Assembly: GCF_023913735.1 (NCBI RefSeq)
Contig: NZ_JAMXBH010000001.1
Coordinates: 1-64,000 of the forward strand
Direction: 5' to 3'
DNA: 64,000 bases
Origin: Pseudarthrobacter raffinosi
GTDB taxonomy: Bacteria; Actinomycetota; Actinomycetes; Actinomycetales; Micrococcaceae
Made by a program: the position numbers and the translations under genes. How positions within the stretch are numbered: the first letter of the stretch is position 1; every line of letters begins with the position of its first letter. Of the stretch, positions 43,866-52,602 are shown one piece after another. The notes under the pieces were generated by a model that worked only from the letters and a program-made list of their open reading frames with translations, ran no database searches and had not been told where the DNA came from.

Positions 43866-45284
43866 GTGAACACCCCAACCCCGGTTGCCGCCTCCCCGCC
43901 GGTCAGCGCGGAACAGCCCGCCTTCGCCGGCCGCCGCGCCGCCCTGCTGATCTCCACCCTGCTGCTGGGCGTGCTGTCCTTCCAGCTCAACGCCCGCATG
44001 GTCACCCCCGCGCTGCCGCAGATCGCCGCGAGCTTCGGCCAGAGCGCCGACAGTGCCGCGCCTGTCCAGTCCATGTTCTTCCTGGCCGGCGCCATCGCCG
44101 GGCCCGTGATCGGCCGCTGGAGCGACTTCATCGGCCGCCGCGCCGCCCTGCTCCTGGTCCTCGGCATCATGGGCGCCGGCACCATCCTCTGCATCGCCGC
44201 CCCCACGCTGCCCCTGCTCGTCACCGGCCGGTTCCTGCAGGGCGTCTCCAGCGCCGTGTTCGCGCTCGCCTACATTGTGCTCAGCGAGAATCTACAGGCG
44301 AAGGTCTTCGGCACCTCCGTGGGCATCATTGCCGCCATCAACGGCGGAGTGGGGGGCGTGGACGGCTACGTGGGCGGGCTCATGGCCGAGACCCTCGGCT
44401 TCCGCTCCATCTTCGTGGTCGTGCTGGTCCTCACCGCCATCGCCGCCGCCTGCATCATCAAGATCGTCCCAGCCGGACGGCCGCGGGGCGTGCGCGGCGC
44501 CATGGACTGGTGGGGCGCCGGATCCCTCTCCGTGTTCCTTGTGTTCATCACCTACTTCGTCTCCGGCGGATCCGCCGCCGGCTGGACAGCGCCCAGCACC
44601 CTGGCACTGCTCGCCGCCACCATCGCGTCCTTCGCCGCCTTCTGGAGCATCGAGAAACGGCGCACCAACCCTCTCATCGCAGTCCACCACCTGCGCTCCC
44701 GCCAAGTCTGGCCGGTCATCGCCACAACCGTCCTGACCCTCGCCGGCATCTTCGCCATCATCAACTTCACCGTGGTGCTCCTCAGCCAGGACGCCGGTGC
44801 CGGCTTCGGGCTGACCGCATCAGTTTCCGCGCTGCTGTTCCTCACCCCGGCCGCCCTGATCGGCGTCTTCGCCGCACCCCTCGCCGGCTGGCTCGCCGAC
44901 CGGCGCGGCTGGATCAAAACCCTCCGCGCCGGCACCGGACTGAGCCTGGCGTGCGCTATCGCAGCCGCCATGTTCTCGGACAACCAGATCGCGGTGCTGA
45001 TCGCCGTTGCGGCCCTGGGCATCTTCTACAACGGCTTCTTCCTCACCGCCATCAACGGGCTCTCGGTGCTGCTCTCACCCAAGGAAGCCCCGGCTGCCCT
45101 GCCCAGCATCAACGGTGCCTCCTTCGGCATCGGGGCGAGCCTCGGCGTCGTTCTCGTGGCACCCTTCGCCGCCCAGGCCACCGCCGCCGGGTACACCACC
45201 GCCCTCTGGATCTCGGCGGCCATTACGGCCGCAGCGTTCATCGTCAGCCTCTTCGTCGCCGCCCCCAAGGGCGAGACGGTCTAA
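43866..45284 (+). CDS. MFS transporter, 14-helix type
   Basis: This 472-residue carrier starts at a GTG behind GGAG. About 14 hydrophobic helices are visible, with the MFS loop GRWSDFIGRRAALLL between helices 2 and 3 and GWLADRRGWIKTL later. The pattern fits the drug/proton antiporter-like (DHA2) group, though many act as uptake carriers. Since nucleoside hydrolase follows 29 bases later, nucleoside or sugar import is the likely job (inference). Confidence 0.88.
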   Translation: MNTPTPVAASPPVSAEQPAFAGRRAALLISTLLLGVLSFQLNARMVTPALPQIAASFGQSADSAAPVQSMFFLAGAIAGPVIGRWSDFIGRRAALLLVLGIMGAGTILCIAAPTLPLLVTGRFLQGVSSAVFALAYIVLSENLQAKVFGTSVGIIAAINGGVGGVDGYVGGLMAETLGFRSIFVVVLVLTAIAAACIIKIVPAGRPRGVRGAMDWWGAGSLSVFLVFITYFVSGGSAAGWTAPSTLALLAATIASFAAFWSIEKRRTNPLIAVHHLRSRQVWPVIATTVLTLAGIFAIINFTVVLLSQDAGAGFGLTASVSALLFLTPAALIGVFAAPLAGWLADRRGWIKTLRAGTGLSLACAIAAAMFSDNQIAVLIAVAALGIFYNGFFLTAINGLSVLLSPKEAPAALPSINGASFGIGASLGVVLVAPFAAQATAAGYTTALWISAAITAAAFIVSLFVAAPKGETV

Positions 45285-45313
45285 CTCCCCTCTACCGAAA
45301 GAGAACCACCGCC

Positions 45314-46318
45314 ATGACCGACACCTTTCCGTTCTACCTGGATTGCGACACCGGAATCGACGACGCCCTCGCCCTGGCCTACCTGCTGGCCGCCCCCACC
45401 GCCGACGTGGTTGGCATCGGGACCGTCAGCGGCAACGTCAGTGCCGCCGTCGGCGCCCGCAACACCCTGGACCTGCTCCAGCTCGCCGGCCACGCGCACA
45501 TTCCCGTGGCGCTCGGCGCCCACGATCCGCTGGCCGGGCAGTTTGGCGGCGGGGCGCCGTGGGTGCACGGGGAGAACGGGATCGGCGGGGTTTCCCTTAC
45601 GACGGCGTCCGCCACGTTGGAGTCCGAGAGTGCGGCCGAGATGCTGGTCCGGCTCGCCCATGAGTATCCGGGAACGCTGCGGGTGCTCGCCATCGGCCCG
45701 CTGACCAACATCGCCGAGGCGCTGCGCCTGGACCCCGCGCTGCCCTCGCTCGTGGACGAAATCACCATCATGGGCGGGGCGGCCCTGGCCCCCGGGAACA
45801 TTAGCCCGGTGGCGGAAGCCAACATCTTCAACGACCCCGAGGCCGCCGCCCTGGTGCTGGCCGCCGGCTGGGACGTGACCCTGGTGCCGCTGGACGTCAC
45901 AATGGCCAACGTCCTGGAGGAAAGCCACCGGCAGGAACTGCTCGCCGCGGACCACCCGGTCCCGCAGGCCCTCGGCGACATGCTGGGCTACTACTTCCGG
46001 TTCTATGAGGGCATCTTCGGCCGGCCCTGCTCCGCCATGCATGATCCGCTGGCGGCGGCGCTCGCGGTGGGCGGCATTAAGGCGACGCTGGCCCCGGTGG
46101 TGCATGCCGCCGTCGACACCTCTGCCGGGCCGGGCCGCGGGCAGACCGTCTGCGACATGCGCGGCTCCTATAGGGACTACCCGGAGCAGCCGGGCGCGCG
46201 TTGCCGCGTGGTGCTCTCGCTAGAAGCAGATTTCGCCCCGCACCTGGTGGAGACGCTGCTGTCCTTCTCTGAAAGTATGACGGCGGCACTCGCCTCCGCG
46301 GTTCCGTCACCTGCGTGA
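45314..46318 (+). CDS. Inosine-uridine-preferring nucleoside hydrolase family protein
   Basis: This 334-residue hydrolase splits the N-glycosidic bond of ribonucleosides to give base plus ribose. The calcium-binding DCDTGIDDALA motif (residues 10-20) is at the N terminus. VLAIGPLTNIAEAL, TIMGGAA, EANIFNDPEAAALV and AMHDPLAAALAV complete the active site. The length is normal. With the MFS carrier and the divergent kinase it forms a short nucleoside-to-ribose-5-phosphate route. Confidence 0.92.
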   Translation: MTDTFPFYLDCDTGIDDALALAYLLAAPTADVVGIGTVSGNVSAAVGARNTLDLLQLAGHAHIPVALGAHDPLAGQFGGGAPWVHGENGIGGVSLTTASATLESESAAEMLVRLAHEYPGTLRVLAIGPLTNIAEALRLDPALPSLVDEITIMGGAALAPGNISPVAEANIFNDPEAAALVLAAGWDVTLVPLDVTMANVLEESHRQELLAADHPVPQALGDMLGYYFRFYEGIFGRPCSAMHDPLAAALAVGGIKATLAPVVHAAVDTSAGPGRGQTVCDMRGSYRDYPEQPGARCRVVLSLEADFAPHLVETLLSFSESMTAALASAVPSPA

Positions 46319-46381
46319 TTAGGTAGGGCGATTTGCCGCGCCGCACTATCCAGCCGGTCCGGGTTGGTGCACGATAACCCC

Positions 46382-47650
46382 ATGAAAAAAACAGTTATCG
46401 CCGGTTTCGCAGCGCTCATGATGGGGCTCGGCGCCATCACCTTCGCAGGCCCAGGCAACGCAGCGCCCGAGTCGTCGCACGTCGCGGGGCAAATCATGGT
46501 CAAGTTCCGCGACGATGGCGCGGCCGCCGGCGTGCTGCGCCGCCATGGGCTCAGCGACGGCCCGGGGATTGGCAGCACCGGGGCCCACCTCATCAAGGTT
46601 CCGGCCGGTAAGGAACTGCAACTCATCGACGCCCTCAGCCGGAACCCGAACGTTGAGTATGCCGAGCCGGACGAGGTGGTAACGGTAGCTACCGATCAGC
46701 CCAACGTCGACTATTTCCCCCGCCAGTACGCTTTGCACAACACTGGCCAGGAATTTACCAGCACGTTGGGAGCAACTGTGGCCGGCGGTACGCTCGACGC
46801 CGACGTGGACGCCGTCGACGCGTGGGAGATTGCCACCGAAGACCGGACCAAAAGCATCAAGGTCGCCGTGCTCGATACCGGCGTCACCACCGACAATCCC
46901 GACATTTCACCAAAGGTTGGTGTTGATGCACGCGCCAACTTCAGTACTGCGGCGACCGGTGAAGACAATTACGGCCATGGTACCCATGTGGCGGGTATTA
47001 TTGCCGCCACCAAAGACGCGGTGGGCGTCACGGGTGTGTGTCCGGGCTGCCGGATCCTGGACGGCAAGGTCCTCAACGACAGCGGGTCCGGTTCCACCTC
47101 CAGCATTGTCAATGGCATCGATTGGGCCCTCGACAACGGTGCCCAGGTCATCAACATGAGCCTGGGACAGCGCGTTTCCTCCCGGGCCCTGGAAGCTGCC
47201 GTCAACGACGCCTGGATCAGGGGCGCGGTGATCGTCGCCGCAGCAGGCAATGGCGGTACCCAGGCCAAGATCTATCCTGGCGCCTACCCCAACGTCATAG
47301 CCGTCGCGGCAACGGACAACGATGACGCCAAGGCCTCCTTCTCCACCTACGGCAAGTGGGTGGATGTGGCAGCGCCCGGGGTCAGCGTGTACTCCACCTT
47401 CCCGAACCACGATTTCTACCTCGGTACCCAGAACGGCCGCTCCCATGGTTATGACATCGCCAGCGGCACCTCGATGGCCTCACCCATCGTCGCCGGTGTT
47501 GCCGCCCTTGTCTGGAGCACGCCCGCCGGGACCGAAAATGCCGCAGTCCGCAAGAAAATCGAATCCACTGCGGAGCGGATTACCGGCACCGGCACCCTCT
47601 GGGCACACGGCCGCGTGAACGCCTGCAAAGCAGTCGGCGGTTGCCCATAG
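46382..47650 (+). CDS. Secreted S8 subtilisin-like protease, thermitase type
   Basis: This 422-residue protease has a signal peptide ending near GNAA (residue 28) and an I9-like propeptide (AGQIMVKFRDD...VEYAEPDEVVTV, to about 103). The triad is Asp165 (VLDTG), His199 (GHGTHVAGI) and Ser364 (GTSMASP), with oxyanion Asn290 (AAGN). There is no membrane anchor, so it is released outside the cell. It differs from the anchored subtilase at 10692 in lacking the Ala/Pro linker and helix. It stands alone between the nucleoside genes and the GntR gene. Confidence 0.92.
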   Translation: MKKTVIAGFAALMMGLGAITFAGPGNAAPESSHVAGQIMVKFRDDGAAAGVLRRHGLSDGPGIGSTGAHLIKVPAGKELQLIDALSRNPNVEYAEPDEVVTVATDQPNVDYFPRQYALHNTGQEFTSTLGATVAGGTLDADVDAVDAWEIATEDRTKSIKVAVLDTGVTTDNPDISPKVGVDARANFSTAATGEDNYGHGTHVAGIIAATKDAVGVTGVCPGCRILDGKVLNDSGSGSTSSIVNGIDWALDNGAQVINMSLGQRVSSRALEAAVNDAWIRGAVIVAAAGNGGTQAKIYPGAYPNVIAVAATDNDDAKASFSTYGKWVDVAAPGVSVYSTFPNHDFYLGTQNGRSHGYDIASGTSMASPIVAGVAALVWSTPAGTENAAVRKKIESTAERITGTGTLWAHGRVNACKAVGGCP

Positions 47651-47668
47651 CCCTGAACGCGGTTGCCG

Positions 47669-48457
47669 TCAGGACTGGAGGGATTGCATCACGGACAGGT
47701 GCCCGGCGCGGGCGGCGATAAGGCATTTGGCCAGGTAAAAGGGCCGGTTGCCGTATCTGACGTACTGGGTGAGGACCAGCACAGGGTCCGACGGCCGGAG
47801 GTCCAGCAGCTTGGCGCGGCTGGGTCCCACCTGGCTGAGGCTGATCTGGCACTCGCCAGGCCCGAGGATCCGGCCGAAGCGGTTGTTGAGGCTGGCAAGC
47901 AGGGTGTTGCCGCCGTCGTCCTCTATTTCCAGCGGCGCGGCGGCGGCGGAACTGCTGCCCAGGCTCATGGGCAGGGCGGAGATGTTTTCCTGCAGGTGGG
48001 CGATGGCCTCGCCGTCGCGGATCAGGACGGATTCCCAGAGCCAGCAGTCGTCGCCGGGATCGACGCCGACGCCGGGGGCGACGAATTCCGAGGCGGGCTG
48101 CCGCTCCCGGAGGACGCGTTTGATTTCGAGGTGTTGGCCGGGGCCGCCGAGGACTTCCTCGAACGGGCGGATCCGTTCGATGCCGATGCGGGGGAGGGTG
48201 TCCGAGACGAAGCGTCCGACGCCGCGCCTCGCCCGGATGAGCCCGTCTTCCTCGAGCAGCATGAGGGCTTCGCGGACCACGGTGCGGCTGACTTTCATGT
48301 CGGCGCCGAGCTCGGTTTCCGTGGGGATCATGGAGCCGGGCTTGAGGAGGTCGTTGCGGATGGCTTCGGCGATCCGGGAGTACACCGCCACGCGGAGGGG
48401 TGAGCCGGGCTGGGCCTGCACCGGCTGGGACAGGAACCGGACGGCGTCCTCGTGCAC
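47669..48457 (-). CDS. GntR/HutC-family transcriptional regulator
   Basis: This 262-residue regulator starts at the GTG at 48457, chosen for GCGAGG six bases upstream; the frame extends up to a TTG at 48520 without a better site. The N-terminal winged helix (IPTETELGADMKVSRTVVREAL) is followed by a UTRA ligand domain (VLRERQPASEFVAPG...LSLGSSSAA-like strands to the end). The palindrome just upstream is a probable self-operator. The target genes are not obvious; the subtilase upstream is one candidate. Confidence 0.85.
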   Translation of the reverse strand: MHEDAVRFLSQPVQAQPGSPLRVAVYSRIAEAIRNDLLKPGSMIPTETELGADMKVSRTVVREALMLLEEDGLIRARRGVGRFVSDTLPRIGIERIRPFEEVLGGPGQHLEIKRVLRERQPASEFVAPGVGVDPGDDCWLWESVLIRDGEAIAHLQENISALPMSLGSSSAAAAPLEIEDDGGNTLLASLNNRFGRILGPGECQISLSQVGPSRAKLLDLRPSDPVLVLTQYVRYGNRPFYLAKCLIAARAGHLSVMQSLQS

Positions 48458-48477
48458 GTTATGCCTCGCTTCGTAAT

Positions 48478-48491
48478 CTGGGAATTCCCAG
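48478..48491. promoter_or_regulatory. Perfect palindrome before the GntR/HutC gene
   Basis: CTGGGAATTCCCAG is a perfect 14-bp palindrome lying 20 bases upstream of the chosen GTG start. This position fits autorepression and argues against a start at the TTG further up, which would put the palindrome inside the gene. Confidence 0.55.
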
Positions 48492-48541
48492 CCTACCGGT
48501 GTGACGCGCTTGTTGGACAAGGCGCGGGTGGCTCTGAACCT

Positions 48542-48600
48542 GCTTGCCCAGGATGTCCCAGCGCTGGGTGGGGTTTTTGAAACCCTCCGGGAGCGAATTC
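48542..48600 (-). pseudogene. phoD relic 3 (short, diverged)
   Basis: GCCCAGGATGTCCCAGCGC, then TGGGTGGGGTTTTTGAAACCC, follows the intact phoD gene at about 28804-28860 with scattered changes. Similarity fades after 48590. Only about 20 codons remain (the TQRWDILG part). It lies 11 bases from copy B of the 59-bp repeat. Confidence 0.7.
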
Positions 48601-48610
48601 TTTGAGACGA

Positions 48611-48669
48611 TTAATGATCATGATAGTGACCACAAAGTTCCCTGCGGATCACATTTATAACCCTTATGG
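48611..48669. repeat. 59-bp dispersed repeat, copy B
   Basis: It aligns without gaps to 8822-8880 at 45 of 59 positions, with identical CCACAAAGT and TAACCCTTATGG blocks. It sits in the 490-bp gap before the lipase gene. The rest of that gap (48670-48981) holds no gene I can support. Confidence 0.55.
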
Positions 48670-48981
48670 GTTCACCGGTCATAGCCCCCGGCTGGCGCTA
48701 TTTTCCGCACGCAGTGCACATTTGTGCAGCAGCTCTGACGGGTTTTCTCAGTCCCGGCGCCGACGCATACGCTACCCACCAGTAACAACGCTGGGTTTGA
48801 GGGTTTTGGCCTCGGCGGAGAGCGCACCGCTTCGTAAGGCTTTTTTGGCGCACGTCTGTGCAACCCGGCTCCGCAACGACGGGTGTGCTGCGTAGCATGG
48901 AAAAACTCGGCCGGTACCTGATCAACACTCAGAACCATCGCTACCGGCCGCCCCTGTTGGCACATGAACAAAGAGGTTTCC

Positions 48982-49824
48982 ATGTCATTCGTTACCCGGG
49001 CCCTGTCCGTTGCCGCTGCCGCCGTCCTCGTCACTTCCTTGGCTGCGGCTCCCGCCCAGGCGATCGAGATTTCCCCGCCGGGGGCCAACGACTGGTCCTG
49101 CAAGCCAACCGCCGAGCATCCGTATCCGGTCATCCTGGTACCGGGAACGTTCGAGAGCATGGAGAAGAACTGGTCCACCCTCTCGCCGTACCTCAAGAGC
49201 GCCGGGTTCTGCGTTTTTGCCCTCAACTATGGTGAGACGAACGGCGTGTATGCCACCGCGCCGGTGGCCGAGTCCGCGCAGGAACTCTCCCCGTTCGTGG
49301 ACGCGGTCCGTGCCGCCACCGGCGCCAAGAAGGTGGACCTGGTGGGCCACAGCCAGGGCGGCATGATGCCCCGCTACTACATGGGCTTCCTCGGCGGGGC
49401 CAAGTACGTCCACCAGCTCATCGGCATCGCCCCCTCCAACCACGGAACGGAAGGCGTGATCGTCCCGCCGCCGGGCTTCATCGAGGACCCGGACTACACC
49501 GCCTTGGGTTGTGCCGCCTGCGCCGACCAGCAGGCGGGATCGGCCTTCATCCAGAAGCTGAACTCCATCGGCGACACCGTTGCCGGTCCTTCCTACACGG
49601 TCATCTCCACGGTCTATGACGAAGTGGTCATTCCCTACAACAGCCAGTTCCTTGACGGGCCGGCACGGCAGGTCACCAACATCACCATCCAGGACAAGTG
49701 CCCGACCGATCTCTTCGAACATGACCAGACGCCCAACGACCCCGTGGTGCACCAGATCGTGGCGCACGCACTGGGCCAGGCGTCCGGCCCTGGCGATCCT
49801 GCCTACCAGCCCAGCTGCATTTAG
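48982..49824 (+). CDS. Secreted lipase/esterase
   Basis: This 280-residue alpha/beta hydrolase begins at the second ATG, behind GAGG, with a signal peptide ending APAQA at residue 27. The nucleophile is Ser124 in GHSQGG. YDEVVIPYNS probably supplies the Asp and DPVVHQIVAHAL the His. YPVILVPGTFESMEKNW forms the oxyanion loop. It is like bacterial triacylglycerol lipases of the EstA/LipA class 2 group and would hydrolyse lipid esters outside the cell. No chaperone gene is nearby. Confidence 0.9.
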   Translation: MSFVTRALSVAAAAVLVTSLAAAPAQAIEISPPGANDWSCKPTAEHPYPVILVPGTFESMEKNWSTLSPYLKSAGFCVFALNYGETNGVYATAPVAESAQELSPFVDAVRAATGAKKVDLVGHSQGGMMPRYYMGFLGGAKYVHQLIGIAPSNHGTEGVIVPPPGFIEDPDYTALGCAACADQQAGSAFIQKLNSIGDTVAGPSYTVISTVYDEVVIPYNSQFLDGPARQVTNITIQDKCPTDLFEHDQTPNDPVVHQIVAHALGQASGPGDPAYQPSCI

Positions 49825-49833
49825 CGGGAGGGC

Positions 49834-49847
49834 CAGGCGCGCGCCTG
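49834..49847. terminator. Palindrome after the lipase gene
   Basis: CAGGCGCGCGCCTG can fold as a 5-bp stem with a GCGC loop, 10 bases after the lipase stop. It has no U-run and is a weak candidate terminator. Confidence 0.35.
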
Positions 49848-50010
49848 ACGCTCCTGCACTCGGCGGCGATCGATCCCCGCCCCAGGACAGGCACCTCACG
49901 AGGGGCCGGGCCCGGGCGGGGGTTGGCGGGAGAGCGGCCGGCAGCCAGTATCAGGAGAACTGCGGAACCTGAAAGCACGTGCTTCCGTCGAGGGTGCAGG
50001 GGGATCTTTG

Positions 50011-50945
50011 ATGGACTGGTGGTGGCTTTCATTGGCGGCCAACGCGATGGTTGCTATGTCTTATCTGGCAATCTCGGGGGCGATCATTGTGCCATTGGCC
50101 CGGGCCGGGCAGGTGCGCCGGAACCGGTTGGGGCCGCTACTGCGGAGATTTTCTTTACTTGCGCGATCGGGCACGGCCTGCACGCCGTACATCCGCTGCT
50201 GCCTCTGATGGGGGTGGATGCCGCCGAGGGCATAGCTGCCAGGGAAGAGATCTTCTGGCATGACGCGTTATGGGATGTGTTGACGGCAGGAATCGGTCTC
50301 TACTACTGGACGCTGCGCCGGGCATACGCGTCGATGTTGGCCGGGCCGGTGATTTTCGAAGATCTGATCGAGCGGCAGCGCCTGACGGAGCTTGAGGCCG
50401 CAGCCGCGCTGAATGCTGTACGCCAGCAGGGGGCAGCGGAGCTTGAGCGGAGCGAGAAACGCTTCCGGCTGTCCTTCGAACACGCCCCTATCGGGATCGC
50501 GCTGATCGGCCTGGACCCGGAGGCTCCCGGAAAGGTGCTGCGGGCCAATTCCGCGTTCTGCACCCTGCTGGGACGGGCGCCCTCCGAGCTGGCGTCGGGT
50601 AACGTTCTGGATTTGACGGTGCCCGAAGACCGGCCCGCGGCGCAGCACCGGTTGGCGCAGATGTTGGCCGGCGAAGTCACCTCGTACGCAGATTCCCGGC
50701 GGTTCTCCACTCCGACGGACACATTGTGTGGACATCGATGACAAGCGCGGTGGTCGCCGATGACCATGGGGCGCCCCTGTACCTGGTCGCCCAACTCGAG
50801 GACATCACGGGCCGCCGTGAAGCCGAAGAGGTCCTGTCCCGCCAGGCGATGCATGATGGCCTGGCAGGCCTGCCCAACCATCCCCGACCTCACCGAACTC
50901 GCTGCCCGGCTCACGGACCTGGAGGCTGCGGATCCGCTGCGCTAG
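50011..50945 (+). pseudogene. Broken membrane PAS-GGDEF signalling gene
   Basis: Starting at the ATG at 50011, MDWWWLSLAANAMVAMSYL begins a membrane sensor segment. The frame is lost near 50131, where a neighbouring frame restores IFFTCAIGHGLHAVHPLLPL. A PAS domain follows (RFRLSFEHAPIGIALIGLDP...ANSAFCTLLGRAPSEL). A second shift near 50700 leads to HIVWTSMTSAVVADDHGAPL and YLVAQLEDITGRREAEE. The text then stops shortly after HDGLAGLPN, the first residues of a GGDEF domain. At least two frameshifts and loss of the catalytic domain make it non-functional. Confidence 0.78.
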
Positions 50946-51039
50946 GCCGCCATCGGCGTCGTGGATCCGCAGGATTTCGTTGATCGGGGCAAGGCTGAGC
51001 CCCGAGTCTTTACTGCGGACCTCGCCGTGGGAGCGGAGC

Positions 51040-51069
51040 TTGACCTTCCCCTATCGGAAAAGGGGCAAG
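51040..51069 (+). promoter_or_regulatory. MerR-type operator/promoter candidate for merA
   Basis: TTGACC at 51040-51045 is followed by CTTCCCCT (51045-51052) and AGGGGCAAG (51061-51069), an almost perfect inverted repeat with an eight-base centre. This is the geometry of MerR-family promoters, in which the regulator sits between -35 and -10. No merR gene lies beside it, so a distant regulator would be needed. Confidence 0.45.
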
Positions 51070-51131
51070 AATGGGTCAGGACAGGACCGACGCGGAAGCG
51101 TCCCGCTTCATCCCGCCCCTTGGAGGCCACC

Positions 51132-52571
51132 ATGACTGAAACTGCCGAAGAAGAGTATGACCTGGCTGTGATCGGGTCAGGCGGCGCGGCATTTGCTGCC
51201 GCGATACGGGCCAGCGGGCTGGGCAAGCGCGTGGCCATGGTGGAACGCGGCACGGTCGGCGGGACGTGCGTGAACACCGGCTGCGTTCCCTCCAAGGCCC
51301 TGCTTGCCGCGGCAGAGGCCCGCCACACGGCCCTGGACGCGGGACGGTTCCCGGGCCTGCCCGCCGTGGACATGCCGGTGGACATGCCGGCACTGGCGGC
51401 CGGAAAACAGGATTTGGTGGAGGGGATGCGCGCAGAGAAGTATCTGGACCTGATCGCGGACTACGGCTGGGATCTGCACCAGGGCCATGCCTCGTTTACC
51501 GGCAGCGCGGACGATCCGCTGCTGGACATCGCCCTTCCCGACGGGCAGCCGAAACGGATCCGCGCCGCCCACTACGTGGTGGCCACCGGATCCTCGCCGT
51601 GGGCACCGGCGGTGGACGGCCTCGAAGAAACGGGATACCTGACCTCAACCACGGCGATGGAACTCACCGAGGTCCCCGAGTCCCTGCTGGTGATCGGCGG
51701 AGGATTCGTGGCGCTGGAACAGGCGCAGCTGTTCGCCCGGCTCGGCTCGAAGGTGACCATGCTGGTCCGCTCCCGGCTGGCCTCCACTGAGGAACCCGAA
51801 GCCGGACAGGCCCTGGCGGAGGTTTTCGCGGATGAAGGCATCCGGGTGGTCCGGCGTGCCGTACCGGAAAAGGTAGCGCGCGACGCCGGAGGTACGGTGA
51901 GCGTCACGGCCACCGTTGCGGGGGGCACCAGGGAGTTCAAAGGCACGCATCTGCTCGTGGCCACCGGCCGGCGCCCTGTCACGGCCGGACTGAACCTGCC
52001 GGGAGTCGGCGTCGTTCTCGGGGCGAACGGCGAGATCCTGGTTGATGACACACTGGCAACCAACCATCCCCGCATCTGGGCTGCCGGGGACGTCACAGGC
52101 CACCGGGAGTTCGTCTACGTCGCCGCGGCGCACGGGGCCCTTGCCGTCGAGAACGCCTTCACCGCCGGGTCACGGAAAATCGATTACCGGCATCTTCCGC
52201 GGGTCGCCTTCACCAGCCCCGCGCTCGCCGCGGTGGGCATGACCGACCGGCAGGCCAACCAGGCCGGGATCGCGTGCGAGTGCAGGGTGCTGCCGCTGGA
52301 ATACGTCCCGCGCGCCCTGGTCAACCGAGACACCCGCGGCTTCATCAAGATTGTCGCCGAGAAAGCGACCGGCAGGATCGTGGGAATCACGGCGGTGGCC
52401 AAGGAAGCAGGAGACCTGGCCGCTGCGGGCGTCTATATCCTGGAAGGCGGCCTGAGCGTGGACCACGTCGCCCACCTGTGGGCGCCGTACCTGACCATGG
52501 CAGAAGGCCTGAAAATTGCCGCGCAGACCTACACTACGGACGTCTCGCGGCTCTCCTGCTGCGCCTCGTAA
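51132..52571 (+). CDS. merA: Mercuric reductase
   Basis: This 479-residue flavoprotein reduces Hg(II) to Hg(0) with NADPH. It shows the FAD motif VIGSGGAAFAAA, the redox pair Cys46/Cys51 in GTCVNTGCVPSK, the NADPH motif VIGGGFVALEQAQ, and the C-terminal vicinal pair Cys476-Cys477 (LSCCAS) that hands the metal to the active site. The N-terminal NmerA heavy-metal domain is absent, as in many actinobacterial forms. GGAGG precedes the ATG. A haloacid-dehalogenase-like gene follows after 31 bases. No merR, merB or transport gene is adjacent. Confidence 0.95.
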   Translation: MTETAEEEYDLAVIGSGGAAFAAAIRASGLGKRVAMVERGTVGGTCVNTGCVPSKALLAAAEARHTALDAGRFPGLPAVDMPVDMPALAAGKQDLVEGMRAEKYLDLIADYGWDLHQGHASFTGSADDPLLDIALPDGQPKRIRAAHYVVATGSSPWAPAVDGLEETGYLTSTTAMELTEVPESLLVIGGGFVALEQAQLFARLGSKVTMLVRSRLASTEEPEAGQALAEVFADEGIRVVRRAVPEKVARDAGGTVSVTATVAGGTREFKGTHLLVATGRRPVTAGLNLPGVGVVLGANGEILVDDTLATNHPRIWAAGDVTGHREFVYVAAAHGALAVENAFTAGSRKIDYRHLPRVAFTSPALAAVGMTDRQANQAGIACECRVLPLEYVPRALVNRDTRGFIKIVAEKATGRIVGITAVAKEAGDLAAAGVYILEGGLSVDHVAHLWAPYLTMAEGLKIAAQTYTTDVSRLSCCAS

Positions 52572-52602
52572 ACCACAAGACCGTGAAGATGAAGGAGAAC
52601 TC

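Noticed and set aside
44510..46318. Start of the nucleoside hydrolase far upstream, inside the MFS gene
   Set aside because: The extension is the wrong frame of the carrier gene and Arg-rich; the ATG at 45314 begins the conserved DCDTGIDD region.
50961..51131. N-terminal extension of mercuric reductase
   Set aside because: The frame is open, but it lacks NmerA cysteines and includes the likely promoter; GGAGG sits before the ATG at 51132.
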